DNA of 57,734 bases from Asterionellopsis glacialis. Taxonomy: Eukaryota; Bacillariophyta; Plagiogrammaphyceae; Rhaphoneidales; Asterionellopsidaceae. How positions within the stretch are numbered: position 1 is the first letter of the stretch; each line of letters opens with the position of its first letter. The notes beneath the pieces were generated by a model. It did no database searches, was not told the origin of the DNA, and was given only the letters and a program-made list of their open reading frames with translations. The translations under genes and the position numbers were made by a program. Below, one piece after another: positions 31,720 through 43,575 of the stretch. Location: contig WKLE02000181.1 in assembly GCA_014885115.2 (NCBI GenBank), positions 18,359 to 76,092 of the forward strand, read 5' to 3'.

Positions 31720-33525
31720 TTATGCAAACAATCCTCCCATTCCCGCAGCATATGCCATTGGTCTCACATCAGGATGCGGCACATGTTCATATTTAGTAAA
31801 CTTTGGTTCCAATGATGCATCAAAATGAATGAATGCACCTTTGTTTCCCATACTATCACAGTAATTGGGTGCAGAAAATACAGTAATTGTCTTTCCCCCA
31901 TGTTCTACCAAGTATCCTTCTTCCTTCACTTCGTGAGATCGAACTAATGTTTTCAAATTATTATGGCTAAGGAAGGCTTCCGTGATGTCAGGTCCAAACG
32001 AAAAGCCTACGCCCCTCTTACTGGGTGATTTACCAGGGAATGGTTGCGGATCACTCCAAAGTAAGTCACTCATCAAACCAGATTCGGGTGGTTCGCATCC
32101 ACGGGGTATTTTACGAATATCATCAAGGGTTACACCCGGTGTGACAGGTAATCCTCCATGAGTAATAAAAATTCCGTTTTCAATAACCGCAGCGAGTGGC
32201 AAATGACAAAATACTTCCAAAAATAATTGAAAGATTTGATCATCAAGCTTGGCCTTCACTTCACCTTCAAAGCCATATATGCGATTCATGTTTTTCGTTT
32301 CGTGGTTCCCTCGCGTGAGATAAATACAACTGGGATCAGACATTTTAAAGAGTAAAAAGGTCAAAATAACTTCGACAGAAAAGCTACCACGATCCACAAA
32401 GTCACCATTAAACAAATACGGATTTGTGGCTGAGGGATACCCATTTTGCTTGAAAATATTAAGGACATCGTAGTATTGACCATGAGTATCACCGCATACT
32501 GTTACACGGGGGGGAGCGTCGGGATCATTTTCAGGTGCTGAAGCTGGTATAGCAATTTCCATGAGAGATGAAAGTGATTCAAAGTATGTCTTGCAAGATA
32601 TCAAAAGACGTGCCACGTAGCGTTTGTGGATTAATTTTTGATTTTTGAAGTGTTCAACGGCCGCCTAGAGGAGAAAAAGAGAGATACAAATTTAAAATAG
32701 GTTGCACAAAAAAAAGTGTGTAAGTAAAAAATAATATCAAGTTTTGAATCACAAGGAAAAATCAACAGCCCTTGGTAACCAACTTTGCTTTCATCTGCAT
32801 GTAAAACTTACCAAAACAAATTCTCTAGGCAACTTTCCCGGTTCAAACAAAGCAGCTTCAGCTTCCATATCTCTAGTATTACCATCGGCCATAGGGGTAG
32901 GTCCCTCATACGAGGCTGGATCAATATGGATGTTGTTGGGATCGTAAGTAGCACTCAAGGGAGCCAAGTGTTCCGCTTCGATGGCCTTGGCAAATAAATC
33001 TTCCTTGATGGCCTTTTCAACTTCTTTCAATTTGGCTCGAGCATCTCTATCCTTGGGCTTTAGTTTACAAACTTGTCGAAAGTCCTTACGTGCAGCTTTG
33101 TACTTGTGGAGCGCAAAGTGTGCCGATGCTTTTCTATAATAGGCCTTGGCATACGAAGCATCCGACTGAATCGCTGCCTCAGCATCTAACAAAGCTAATC
33201 CGTAATTCTCAACTTTAATGTAGGCTTGAGCTCGATTGGAAAGAACAATGGCGTTGGTGGGAGTGTACTCGAGAGCTTCGGAATAATATTTGATGGCTTG
33301 AAGATAATGTCCCTTGATTAATTCTTCGTTACCTACAGCTTTCAATTGCAAGGATGTAGCCTCGGCATTTTCATCTTTGGAATAATCAATCACTTCCGAA
33401 ATAGGAAAATCATCATTTGAACCAGGTTGTGATGCTGCTGCTGCGGGTGTCTCTGTGGTAGATTGACTTTCATTCGTAGGTGTAGCTGAGGGAGTTCCAC
33501 TTTCCTTGCTATCGTCGTCCGCCAT
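31720..33525 (-). CDS. PPP5: Ser/Thr protein phosphatase 5 (TPR-PPP)
   Basis: Two exons, 33525-32812 and 32664-31720, 552 aa. The N-terminal Ser/Thr/Ala-rich leader (about 1-50) precedes three TPR repeats (about 58-165: LKAVGNEELIKGHYLQAIKY, then NRAQAYIKVENYGLALLDAE and AYYRKASAHFALHKYKAARK). The catalytic domain carries all PPP motifs: GDTHG, GDFVDRG, RGNHE, HGG and SAPNYCD, with the PP5 C-terminal PMAYA. By family the TPRs bind Hsp90 and hold the phosphatase inhibited until a client complex or lipid releases it. The start is ATG at 33525; an upstream in-frame TTG is not needed. Confidence 0.97.
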
Positions 33526-35113
33526 GATGACAACACTCAAAGATTTTTTACTATGTCAATGAAAGTAAGGAGGAATACTGTCCAGAAATGGATGGAGGGA
33601 AATAGGGAGAGTAACAAAATACGAAATCTGTGAGACGATGGAACTGCAAAAGCCCTAACTTTCAGCTGGGTGATTATCGTACCACTAGAAACCAACGACA
33701 ACAGAGTTGTTTCCAATGAGTAATTTAAACAAAGACAAACAGTTGTTCGTTCTGGCACGTCAAAGGCAATGGCTGGAGAACTCACAATTCTGGTCACAAG
33801 AGCACGGATGAGCAATGTTGACGACGGAAAGAACTGGCCGGCCTACAATTAAAAAAAAATCTACAATGTTGTTGAGTACCGTTGAAAAGCTGGTTGGAGG
33901 TTCTGGGATTTCGTGAGTGGAAGTTAGGTCTAGGCTAATCCTCTATCTACATAATAATTCAATGAGTTGACTGAATAACTCATACACAGTTATATATATA
34001 CGATTATCATATAATCCGGAATGAAAATAAAACCCAAAAAATCAAATTTTATGTAAATATTTTTTACATGTAACCTAAAAATAAGTTGAGACTCCCACCA
34101 GAGAATTTCTTGTGTAGTCTATTGGGAGAGATGAAAGACGAATAGACTGACGAACCAAGGACAACAAGAACTTGTCCTTGTCTGACTCTGACCGCCTGCG
34201 GGTGTATCTTTTGAGTTTCCTCTTTCACCCCAAACAAATTACACAGATATCATGACTTACCAACACATAGGTGACTTGATTGATTCGATTATTGGCGCGC
34301 CATAAAGCAATTTTTTATATACTTTGTCCACTGAACTAGAAAGCACTATATTTACGATATAACATCTATTGTTTCAATAAATGTTCCTTTAGCTATGACC
34401 ATTTGAATAAGGAATTACGTAATCAAATTTAACCAGTATCAACCAATCAATCATCGACAGAGGATGCTTCTACGATAAATTTCACGAAGTATACGAAGCC
34501 GACATATTTCTTTTGAGTAAAAGTGACTACCAGGTATGGCGCGAGGACCAAAATTTTGGTATCCTCCAGTACCGGATTGTATGATTTCTCTAGGACTACG
34601 TTACCTGTACTACGAAAACTGACTCCGAAGAAGAATTACTGTACGTATTACCTGGTATGGAATTCTACATGAAAACACACAGGCATGGCAAGTAAGGCAG
34701 GGCGGAAGCAATACGAAATACGATAGACTACCTACTCCTCTTCCTTTCCTGCGCTCGCTCTATCTGTATTTAGCATAGCATTGCGACGTGCGACACACAC
34801 AAAAACAAGACTCCTTTGGTACTCTCAGTCATTGACATCTAGCTTTTTGTGTAACAACACTTATACGGCCGTGTGTGTCGTTTGCGAAACAACTTTCGAA
34901 AGACAAGACTCGACACGAGAATTGATTGAGAGAAACACAACTGGAATACATTCTATACATCTCACCGATCATATACTTCACATTATTCAGCATCTTTACG
35001 ACTGACAAACCAGCGTATATTTTCTTGACGTTTTATCTCTCTTACATATTCATCACATCCTTCCCGTGGCAAGTAAACATTAACCGCCTTCTACGAGTCA
35101 ATAACACATCACC
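33526..35113. other. Intergenic, divergent spacer
   Basis: About 1.6 kb between the divergent PP5 and acidic-protein genes. No gene is supported. Contains AT-rich DNA around 33990-34080 and a few GGTACC/TACCTGG words near 34590-34670. Confidence 0.4.
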
Positions 35114-36349
35114 ATGGACCTATTAATGAATGGTGAAGACATCAGCAAGGTCTTGAATTCGGACGGACCAATTGTCAAATGTGTCTTGTTAAAGTGTGGT
35201 ACTGCCAAGGCGGACGACGACGACAAGAACGAGGTGAAAAAGGCTTCCATTGATACAAAAGAAGAAGAAGAAAAATCAGACGATGCGGATCAAAATGACA
35301 CTAAAAACAACACTGCTCGTAAACCGGTCTTGTTACAACATCTCATTGAAGAAGTGGAGGTCGACACGACTCCCAAGAAACAAGCTGTAGCACAACTCTT
35401 GGGAGGACCCATGACATTTTTAGGACAATATGAAGAAGAAGGTATCATGCTCATGGTACGAAGACCCACGGACGAAGATGAAGAGGACGAGGAAAATGAA
35501 CAACAACCGAAAGAAGAATTGCCACCGCTCAATCATCACAAACTACAACCGCCGTTTGACGAAGTTGATGTCCGTGGAGATATACTGATCATGAAGGTAG
35601 CACCGACAGAAGAAGCATTGGACAACGAGGATGAAACCAAAGACGATGATATGAAAGAAAGTGGAGAAACGAAAGTAGCTGCTGCTGCAATGGACGCCCC
35701 GCCATCAAATGATGATTTCTTTCTCAATTATACCAAAGAAGAATATATTGCCTTTGCGTCTCGCACAGATGTTGTAGCACCGGAAGTGGCGCAAGACGAA
35801 GAAGTCAGTGAGGGAGAAGAAGAAGAAGGGGTAGAAGAAAGTGGGAGTGAGGATGATGGTGATGACGGAGAATTTGAAATTGGAGAAGATGATGAGTTTG
35901 ACAGTGACGAAGAAGACGACTCCCCAGTTGCCATGATGAACCTTATTATGGGTCAAGTTCTACGAAGATTTCAAGATGAACATGGACGTGGGCCCGATAC
36001 TAGAGAATTACTAGACTTGCGATCGGCATTGGCGGAGAAACTTGGAGTTGAAGTTCCAGAGGCAGATGAACTTGAGGCTGATTGGGACCAAAAGGCTGTC
36101 AAGAAGAAGCGTACCATTATTGAACCTCCTAGTGAAGAAATCTTGAAAAGTCCTGTGAAATCTATCTTGACCAGAAAGCGAACGGTGGATGACGATGAAA
36201 ATAGCAATCTTAATAAATCAGAGGACGATACTGACGAACCAGAGGCCAAAAGAGTAAAGTGGAATCAAAAGGAGTTGACAGAAGAAACTATATTGGTTGA
36301 TGACAGTGCAATTGTAACTCCGGGAGAAGAAAATCCTGCTAGCATATGA
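35114..36349 (+). CDS. Acidic, probably nuclear protein of unknown function
   Basis: Single exon, 411 aa. Two ordered-looking parts stand between acidic stretches: an N-terminal block (DISKVLNSDGPIVKCVLLKC, then LLQHLIEEVEVDTTPKKQAV and LLGGPMTFLGQYEEEGIMLM) and a helical C-terminal block (MMNLIMGQVLRRFQDEHGRG, then PDTRELLDLRSALAEKLGVE). The GGPxTFLGQY segment looks like a small conserved fold, but I cannot name it. Acidic runs (EEEEGVEESGSEDDGDDGEF) and several basic clusters (KKKRTI, TRKRT, EAKRVKW) fit a nuclear or chromatin-associated protein. No signal peptide or membrane helix. Confidence 0.8.
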   Translation: MDLLMNGEDISKVLNSDGPIVKCVLLKCGTAKADDDDKNEVKKASIDTKEEEEKSDDADQNDTKNNTARKPVLLQHLIEEVEVDTTPKKQAVAQLLGGPMTFLGQYEEEGIMLMVRRPTDEDEEDEENEQQPKEELPPLNHHKLQPPFDEVDVRGDILIMKVAPTEEALDNEDETKDDDMKESGETKVAAAAMDAPPSNDDFFLNYTKEEYIAFASRTDVVAPEVAQDEEVSEGEEEEGVEESGSEDDGDDGEFEIGEDDEFDSDEEDDSPVAMMNLIMGQVLRRFQDEHGRGPDTRELLDLRSALAEKLGVEVPEADELEADWDQKAVKKKRTIIEPPSEEILKSPVKSILTRKRTVDDDENSNLNKSEDDTDEPEAKRVKWNQKELTEETILVDDSAIVTPGEENPASI

Positions 36350-36673
36350 GTCACACACACAGAATTTAAAGGGAAGAAACATGCACGCAAATAATACGTT
36401 TTACGCACATATATATGGCCAGAATTAGACAAGGAAAACAATATCATCATCCTGGCCTCTTGCAAGGAAACAAATAAGACACTCCGGCTATTTTGTAGGC
36501 AAGCCTAGTGATTACTCTAGCTTAAAATAACTTTTCACGTATGAAACTGCAATAACGATGAAATTCGAGGTTTATTCATTTTTCTTCAGATCTTTGTTCC
36601 TCTTTGCTGATTTGGAAGATTTTTTACAGTGAATTTATATTTTGATAACCAGCTCCGTAACAGCGAAATGGCC
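36350..36673. other. Intergenic before tRNA-Glu
   Basis: 324 bases of AT-rich DNA with the 3' end of the acidic-protein gene. No further feature. Confidence 0.4.
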
Positions 36674-36747
36674 TTCCGATATGATGTAGGTGGTTAGCAT
36701 ACTTGCCTTTCACGCAGGATACCAGGGTTCGAGTCCCTGTATCGGAA
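36674..36747 (+). tRNA. tRNA-Glu (anticodon TTC)
   Basis: 74 nt, intronless. The acceptor stem TTCCGAT pairs fully with ATCGGAA. The anticodon stem CTTGC/GCAGG encloses loop CTTTCAC with anticodon TTC. The T arm CAGGG-TTCGAGT-CCCTG is perfect, and the internal B box GGTTCGAGTCC is intact. The D arm (GATG/CATA) has three pairs, as in other eukaryotic tRNA-Glu. A TTTT stretch five bases downstream (36752) fits a Pol III terminator. CCA is not encoded. Confidence 0.95.
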
Positions 36748-37250
36748 ACCTTTTGATTTTTGTCCTTCTCATTTTCATTTTGGAGCATCATGATGTAACT
36801 CTAACGGGCATTGACTTGTTGCAACAACACAAACACAATCATACTTTTACCTTCTCAAGTTGCCATGATAGCATGTATTTCGTAGATAATGCGAGAGAGT
36901 TTCTTTTTCTGTTTCCTCTCAAAATCTCACAGGCAGTAACATAATTAATCGTTTTGGCCAGACGGAATCATGTTCTGTCCGTTGGCGACGGCGACTGACC
37001 GACGCCGGTCCATAAAATACATTATTGCTAACTCTATCAGTTACATTTTTTTATTGTGCGGTTAAAGCCCCCGTCCGCAGAAAAATCCGCCTCTCACCCC
37101 GACTTGGCTCTCGGCATCCCAACAGTATCCCAACAATCCTCAAGGCAAGCTCAATCAAAGCTCTAGAAGACAGATAATAGCTTGACTTTGGACTAAAGAA
37201 AGAGTATTTGAACAGTAACCTTTGGACTGAGCTCTGTTTAATTCAGGATC
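36748..37250. other. Intergenic between tRNA-Glu and CPSF160
   Basis: About 500 bases. Starts with the Pol III terminator T-run; the remainder should carry the CPSF160 promoter. No other feature recognised. Confidence 0.4.
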
Positions 37251-40200
37251 ATGTCAAAACTGTCAAAGGCGCCGACATCACGGCCGGTCCATCCGTGCTT
37301 GATGTCGGTCTTTGATGGAACTATGGGGGCGGAATATTCAACGTGGGCACGTTTAACATCTTTCCAGATTCCAAATCTTGTGACAGCTCATTCCAATACT
37401 CTTCGTGTCTATACCCTTGATCAAGAAAGTGGGACATTAATTCTTACACAGTCTTTCACAAATTTAGCTGGGAGTGTTTGTTTTTTGGAAACATTGCGAG
37501 CAGCAGACGTAGACAGCAAGTGTCCAGATGATCTATTGATAGGATTTGCAGGAAATCCCCGACTAGCCATCGTTTCCCTATCGAAATCGTCAGCTTCATC
37601 ATCAAATGCGGGATCACCTCTCTTGCTAGCGACCAGTTTGCTTGACCTGACACCTGCTCTCAATGATCATTGCATGGGATCTGTTACACCATTAGAGCAA
37701 GATATGGTAGCCTCCGTAGAACACAAGAACCCCAATATTGCCACGGTATCAGTCGTTTTGGGAGGAGGAATTTGTGTTGCTGCCATGACTCTTCGTAGGA
37801 TCACAGCAACTGAGCCGGAAGAAGGGGACGCTACAACACAAAGTACTGTTCATAATGGGTGGCATGTTAGTGAGCCCTTCATACTGTCGCTCTCGTCGCT
37901 TCAGGTATCATTAAACACANNNNNNNNNNNNNNNNNNNNNNNTTGCTCATGGTTTTGGTGACATTTTATCTGTTTGCTTCTTACGTGGATATGTTGAACC
38001 GACTATTTGTATTCTACATTCTGGTAAGAATGGACGTGCCACATCCGGACGGTTGGGTCGTCCGAATGGACATGGTAGTACTAGATTCGGAATGGTCGTT
38101 ACTGCAATTTCGGTAACAGTGTCGCACCGTCGGTGTGCTAGCCTATGGTCAGTGGAAGTACCAGCGGATGCATTGGAATTAATGTCCTTTGAAAAGGGGT
38201 GTTTACTCATGTCTGTGAATTCTATACTTCAAATATCGCAAGCCGGTCGCGTCATGAATATGCTTGGAGTCAACGGATGGGTCCGTTCTTCGGCACCAGC
38301 TTCTCTTATGAAAGAAATTCAACCCAATCCTTCACCATTGCCCAAACTTTCAATTCAACTAGATGGTGCCCATATGACCTTCTTGGCCGATGGAATAGCA
38401 GCAGTTGCTCTTCGTGGTGGCCAGTTGTACCTTTTACAGCCCTCTGGTAAGCAGTTGAGTTTAATGCCTATTGGTCATAAGCTTGGGTCTATTGGCCATG
38501 TTGCCAACATTATCGCCTTGCCGTTCAAAGATGCCAAAGATGTTGGGTCGAAACTTGTCAAATTTCAGCAAGATAGTTCCTCTCAGCTATCTATGGGACT
38601 CATTTTTGCGGGTAGTCGTATGGGTGATTCTTCTTTACTCGGCTACGCAATACAATCCGGTGTATCATTGAGCATTGAGCATCTAAAGACTGAAGATGGA
38701 GGGAACAAACGAGTAAAACTCGAAGAAACGCAATCTAAAACTGAAACATCTGATGATTCAAATGACTATGACCGCATCCTTCAGCTTGAGGAGGATGCAC
38801 TCTATGCACCAGTCGAAGAGGCGGATGAAGTCCACATCGTGCCGCCAAGCGATGATGATGATGACGATAATGATTTCAAAAGCAGTGAGGGTACCAATTT
38901 TGGTGGGAAGCGAAAACGGCCATTACTGCACGACATGACTATCGTTCGTTCCTTGACAGCCCTAGATATTATTACAGCACTCGGACCTTTGGGTCCTGGT
39001 TGCGATGGTCCTCTGGCGAGATCTACGCCAATTGCGTCAATGTCATCTGATACGGGATCGACGACATCAGGATTATCTAAAACGGAGGCTTTGTCTGCTA
39101 CGGCACAAGTGTTACCTTGCGGCTACGGCTCGAGTGGAGGGTTGGTACTTTTAACAGCTTTAGGGCGTGATGATCGAACAATTATTGCTGAGGCTGATTG
39201 TCTAAATGTGCAGGGTATGTTTGGGCTGCCGAAGCAAGGGATTGTTTTACTTCCAATGTCCGGGCCAAACAGTGGTATACAGGGTGTGAATATCCTTCGT
39301 ATGCAACGCTCAGAAGAAAATAACGCAATTGAACTTGGTGAGGTTCCCCTAGAGGAATTATGTTCGCCCTCTCCTCCTGGAGAAGAGGAAACGCTTCGAA
39401 ACCCCACTTACTTGTTTACCAAGACAACATTACTAGGTGCCTCTGAATTCAGCAAATCACAATTTCTTGTTCTCGTGAGGGAGGATCGAGAGAACGATGA
39501 CCCAACCTTTGCCGTTGTCGTTTTGTCAGAGATCAAGAAGAGAATAGAAGTTGTTTATGTGTACGATATTGGTCTTGGTATGGGCACTATGCTTTCAGCA
39601 ACGCCCATGCTTTGTCACAACACCAATGGTAATGTTGTTGCCACCTTTGGATCAACCTGGTCGTCTGGTAGTGCAACTATCACATCCATCGAGTGTATTG
39701 ATGCAAACGATATCTATGGTTCACAGTATTCCATTCTTGGAGGAACTACCATGGATTCATCTCTTTATGGCGAAGCGGTGGAGGACGATGAAGCATTTTA
39801 TGAAAGTGACAAGATTACTGCATGCGATGTCTTTACAGCTCGAAACTCGACGTTTTCAACTCCTGCTCGAGATGATGGGGGGGCAGTTGAAGGATTCGGA
39901 TCCAATGGTTCTAAGATTCTTGACGAGTTCGATGAAGAGGACATCGAACTATATGGACTTCAGAGTGCAAACACACCATCTGACAAGAACACATTGACAA
40001 CATCTGCTTCTCCGCAGTCTACTGACACGGACACAAGCCGTGGAGAAGAAATATATGTTGCTATATGCCGCCAGTCGGGATGCTTGCAAGTATTCAAGTT
40101 ATCCGATTTTGCCTCCGCGCACACTGATCCCGAGCCAATTTGGGAAGCTCCAGGTCTTGGCAATGGTGTGACTGAGCTGATCAATTCCAAAGACGCAAAA

Positions 40201-42619
40201 ACTCGAATTCCAGTTTCACACAAAGCCAGCGTTACTGAATTCCGTTTCTTCTACACAGGGCCTTCAAAGCCACAACTGGAAACAAATCCCTTTCCGAATG
40301 ACCAGTTCCGTACCCTTTGCATTGTTGCTGAAACTAATTTGGGCGACATTTATTTATATAAAGTCGCCCAGAATAATCTGTCCAGAAGTATGGTAACTTT
40401 CTCTCGTGTCTCCTTGGGTATTGTTGCAAGATCCAGCATTGAACAGACTCGACACCGAGCCAAGTTGCGGCGAAAGGGTATAATATCGGCAAGTGCTGAT
40501 GAAGAGGCAGGGACTCTGACATCCTTGCGTCACAACCGTCTGCATTCCTTCAAAGAGATATCCGGTCAAGATGGACTATTTGCAGCGACTGCTAGACCGA
40601 TGTGGTTTGTTTCAGAACGAGGCAACCCTACCTTCCTTTGCCATCGTTCTAGACACGTTGCACCAGCTGGTGGCAAAGCTCGTCCAGTAGCTGGTTTTTG
40701 TTCAGGATTGCTTGTAAGTATCAATTATAGAGACATTTTGAATGTTCCTTTATTCCGTATGTCTCATCCAGTTCGCTCATTGATTTATTACGTAGGGCGG
40801 AGGTGGTTTCTTGACGTTGCACGAACGTATTGGTCGTGTTGGGACTCAACGATTGACCGTTTTTAATGGGTAAGTTTCATTTTCTGCCCGGGATTGCAAG
40901 CGATCCTTAGATAGACTGTTTGCTAACATTGCATTGTCTGAATACTTCAGAATATCGAATATTTATCCTCCACAGGGACTCTTGCCGGGTTCCGGTTTAT
41001 GCGTGGAAAAGATTCCTTTGGGTGTGACAGTTCGCAAAGTTCAATTTATTGACGATACTACTGTCTCTTCTCGTGAACGTCCACTTTATGCTCTTTTGAT
41101 TTCAAGTGAATCTGAAGTCGATCAAAGCGCATTGAATGATGATGGCTTGTCAGCAGAAGAGCGACAACGGCTAATAGACGAAAAAGAGGCTGAGAAGGTG
41201 AAAAGGCAAGTAGAGGCCGATCTAGGTGGATTTGACGTTGAACAAGAATGGGTAGAAGAGATTGAGAGGGAGAATTGCTTCGAGGTTGACAAAGATTTTG
41301 GTGGTGCACCCCCGATAAAGAAAACAACTTATGCACTGTGGATTGTGGATGCGTCTGACAACTGGGGAGTGGTGGACTCACATGAACTTGGTGAATTCGA
41401 ACATGGACTTGCGATGAATGTCATGCCATTGACAGATGTTGAAGATGAAATAGGGGCTAGCAGTGCAATTGAGGACAGTAGTGAGACAGATTCCATGTTT
41501 ATCGCAGTTGGAACAGCTATCATTGACCAGGATGGCGAGGATGTTGCTTCAAAAGGCCGTGTATTGCTATTTCAGGTGAAGAAAACAGAGTTATCAGGTT
41601 CTCAGCTTGTAGAGTTAGAAATGGTTTGTGAAAAGGATGTTCTTCATGGACCTGTCACAACCCTAAGTTGCCTTACATGTGAAGGCCGACACCGGCTGGT
41701 CATTGGAGCTGGTTCCGATGTCAACGTTGAACAGTGGGGAAATGGCAAACTAACGCAAGTTGGTTTCTTCCGTGCGACGATGCAAATTCTTGATATTATT
41801 CTTTTCAAGACCTTCTTTCTTTTGATGGATGCGTAAGTGCTTAGGTCTCAAAGACGGATTTCTTGTTTTCTTGCTCTTAATTCTTTTGTTTCCGTTCTTC
41901 TTCGCAGTTATGATTCCTTACATTTCTTGGTTTGGCGAGAATCTGATAAGAGTCTCACTTTACTGGCAAAGGACTACGAACCCACTCCAGTATATTCAGC
42001 AGGTATTTTGAGTCGGGGAGGATCTGTATCTTTTGTTTGTCAGGATGACCGCCAGAATCTCCAGTTTTTCCAATATGCCCCTGGCGATGCAGCAGCTAGA
42101 GGTGGTAACAAACTCGTTTGCCGTGCAGACATCCATCTTGGAGCTCAGACTGTGTCGATGCAAAGTCATTTTTGTCGGTCTAGTCTTCTGATTAACTCCG
42201 CAACTCCAGAAAGTACTCTTGCTGCTTTGAAACAACAAGACTCTTTCTTTGGTCGAACTGACGATGATCAGCGTTTGGGTGTATACTTCGGAACGTCAGA
42301 CGGTGGGTACGTTGCAACGATCCCATTAAGTGAACAAGTATATTGGCGTCTAACAGCGCTTCAAAGTGTTATGAACAATGCCATGGAAAGCAATTGTGCT
42401 TTGAATCACAAGGCATGGAGGTTGTATCGACGAAGTCCCAGAAGAGGTGGTTGTCGAAGTAATGATCGGAAAAAGGGTGTAATTGATGGAGATTTGATTA
42501 CAAAGTACGCCGATCTTCCTATGGCAGATCAAGAAGATTTGGCAAGTGCCATTGGATCGACTGTTGAACAGATACTTGACAACATTTTGGAACTTAATTG
42601 TTCAAGCACAGTAGTATAA
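37251..42619 (+). CDS. CPSF1: Cleavage and polyadenylation specificity factor, 160-kDa subunit
   Basis: Exons 37251-37904, about 37943-40713, 40796-40869, 40951-41832 and 41908-42619; about 1,690 aa. The first intron contains the 23-N gap: exon 1 and the post-gap exon are in different phases, so the exact acceptor is hidden. CPSF-A/MMS1 propeller signatures: DILSVCFLRGYVEPTICILH, GGGFLTLHERIGRVGTQRLT, FIAVGTAIIDQDGEDVASKG then RVLLFQV, and AYDSLHFLVWRESDKSLTLL. CPSF160 is the scaffold of the polyadenylation complex that helps recognise AAUAAA-type signals. It is longer than the human protein (about 1440 aa) because of acidic/Ser-rich loops (for example at 38810-38880). Without the gap, I would expect one uninterrupted gene. 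Confidence 0.93.
37920..37942. other. Assembly gap (23 N) within CPSF160 intron/exon border
   Basis: Run of N. A donor CTTCAG|GTATCA lies just before, and coding sequence resumes at once after it, so the gap probably hides the end of an intron and the first codons of the next exon. Confidence 1.
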
Positions 42620-43005
42620 GAGTTCTATTGATTTAAATGCTAGAGTTCAGTTTTCTCTGACGAGATAGTGTATTTTTGCAAGTTCGCGCAGCCTTGGGCA
42701 AACTTTCCTAGATAGGCTTCTTCTTTCTCAAGAGTGCGGTTTTGTCCATCCTAAATATCATTGATTTAGTATGTTTAATTATTTCACAGCCCATCTCAAT
42801 TGCTGAAAAGAAAAATATATTTAATCGTTGTCTCTTCACTCCTTCGACTTTTTTTGCGGAATACTGATAATTATTGAGTTGCAGGTTTTTCACTGGTCGA
42901 ATCACATGATGCCTATCATTGAAAGTGACCTTCTAATAATGTATTAGAATGAAAAGGAATTAAATCAAAGAAAAATAATAGTTTGTTGTTGCCCATTTGT
43001 TGTGG
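42620..43005. other. Intergenic between convergent CPSF160 and SAR1
   Basis: About 390 bases of 3' flanking sequence for both genes. No gene or structured RNA recognised. Confidence 0.4.
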
Positions 43006-43575
43006 TTACAGAAATGTAGAAACCCAACGGAAAGCATCTTGATATCCCTCGCCTTTAAGAACACTTATTCTGAATGCCTTCATGTTTTCCTCACCCTGGA
43101 CGCTTGCAAGGGTATCATAATTTAAAGTTTTCAAAATTTCTATGGATGGGAGTGCAGTGGGTAAGTCGCACTTGTTGAACACCAAGGCAACAGGCAAATC
43201 TTGTAATACTCCTTCTTCAATCAAGGCATCTAACTCATAGCTAACTTCCTCCATTCTTTCCACATCGCAGGCATCGACCAAAAATAATACAGCCTTACAT
43301 TCACAAACATAATCTTGCCACAAATGTCTAACAGCTTCGTGACCACCTAAATCCCAAGCTTGAAAGGTAATTCCTTGACAAACAAACTTTTCAGTCTGAT
43401 ATGGTCGATCTGTCGGTGGAAAGCTTCGTACACCTCCTGTTCTCAATCTATGTAAGAGAGTTGTTTTCCCTGCATTATCTAAACCCAAAAGCAATAAACT
43501 TCCTTCCTTATTCTTTAATCCAAGGGAAGATAACAAGGAATTCCAGATCGTAATCCAATAGTCATAAAGTCCCAT
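43006..43575 (-). CDS. SAR1: SAR1-type small GTPase (COPII coat)
   Basis: Single exon from ATG 43575, 189 aa, the usual SAR1 length. The amphipathic N-terminus MGLYDYWITIWNSLLSSLGL replaces an Arf myristoylation helix. Motifs: P-loop GLDNAGKT, switch II DLGGHEAVRHLW, NKCD, and the SAR1-type C-terminus DAFRWVSTFL. It should recruit Sec23/24 to ER exit sites when GTP-bound. It is divergent from the canonical sequence in switch I (FPPTDRPYQTE), and in the SAR1-specific insert near residue 150-170. The frame stays open about 20 codons upstream but without an ATG. Confidence 0.92.
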   Translation of the reverse strand: MGLYDYWITIWNSLLSSLGLKNKEGSLLLLGLDNAGKTTLLHRLRTGGVRSFPPTDRPYQTEKFVCQGITFQAWDLGGHEAVRHLWQDYVCECKAVLFLVDACDVERMEEVSYELDALIEEGVLQDLPVALVFNKCDLPTALPSIEILKTLNYDTLASVQGEENMKAFRISVLKGEGYQDAFRWVSTFL

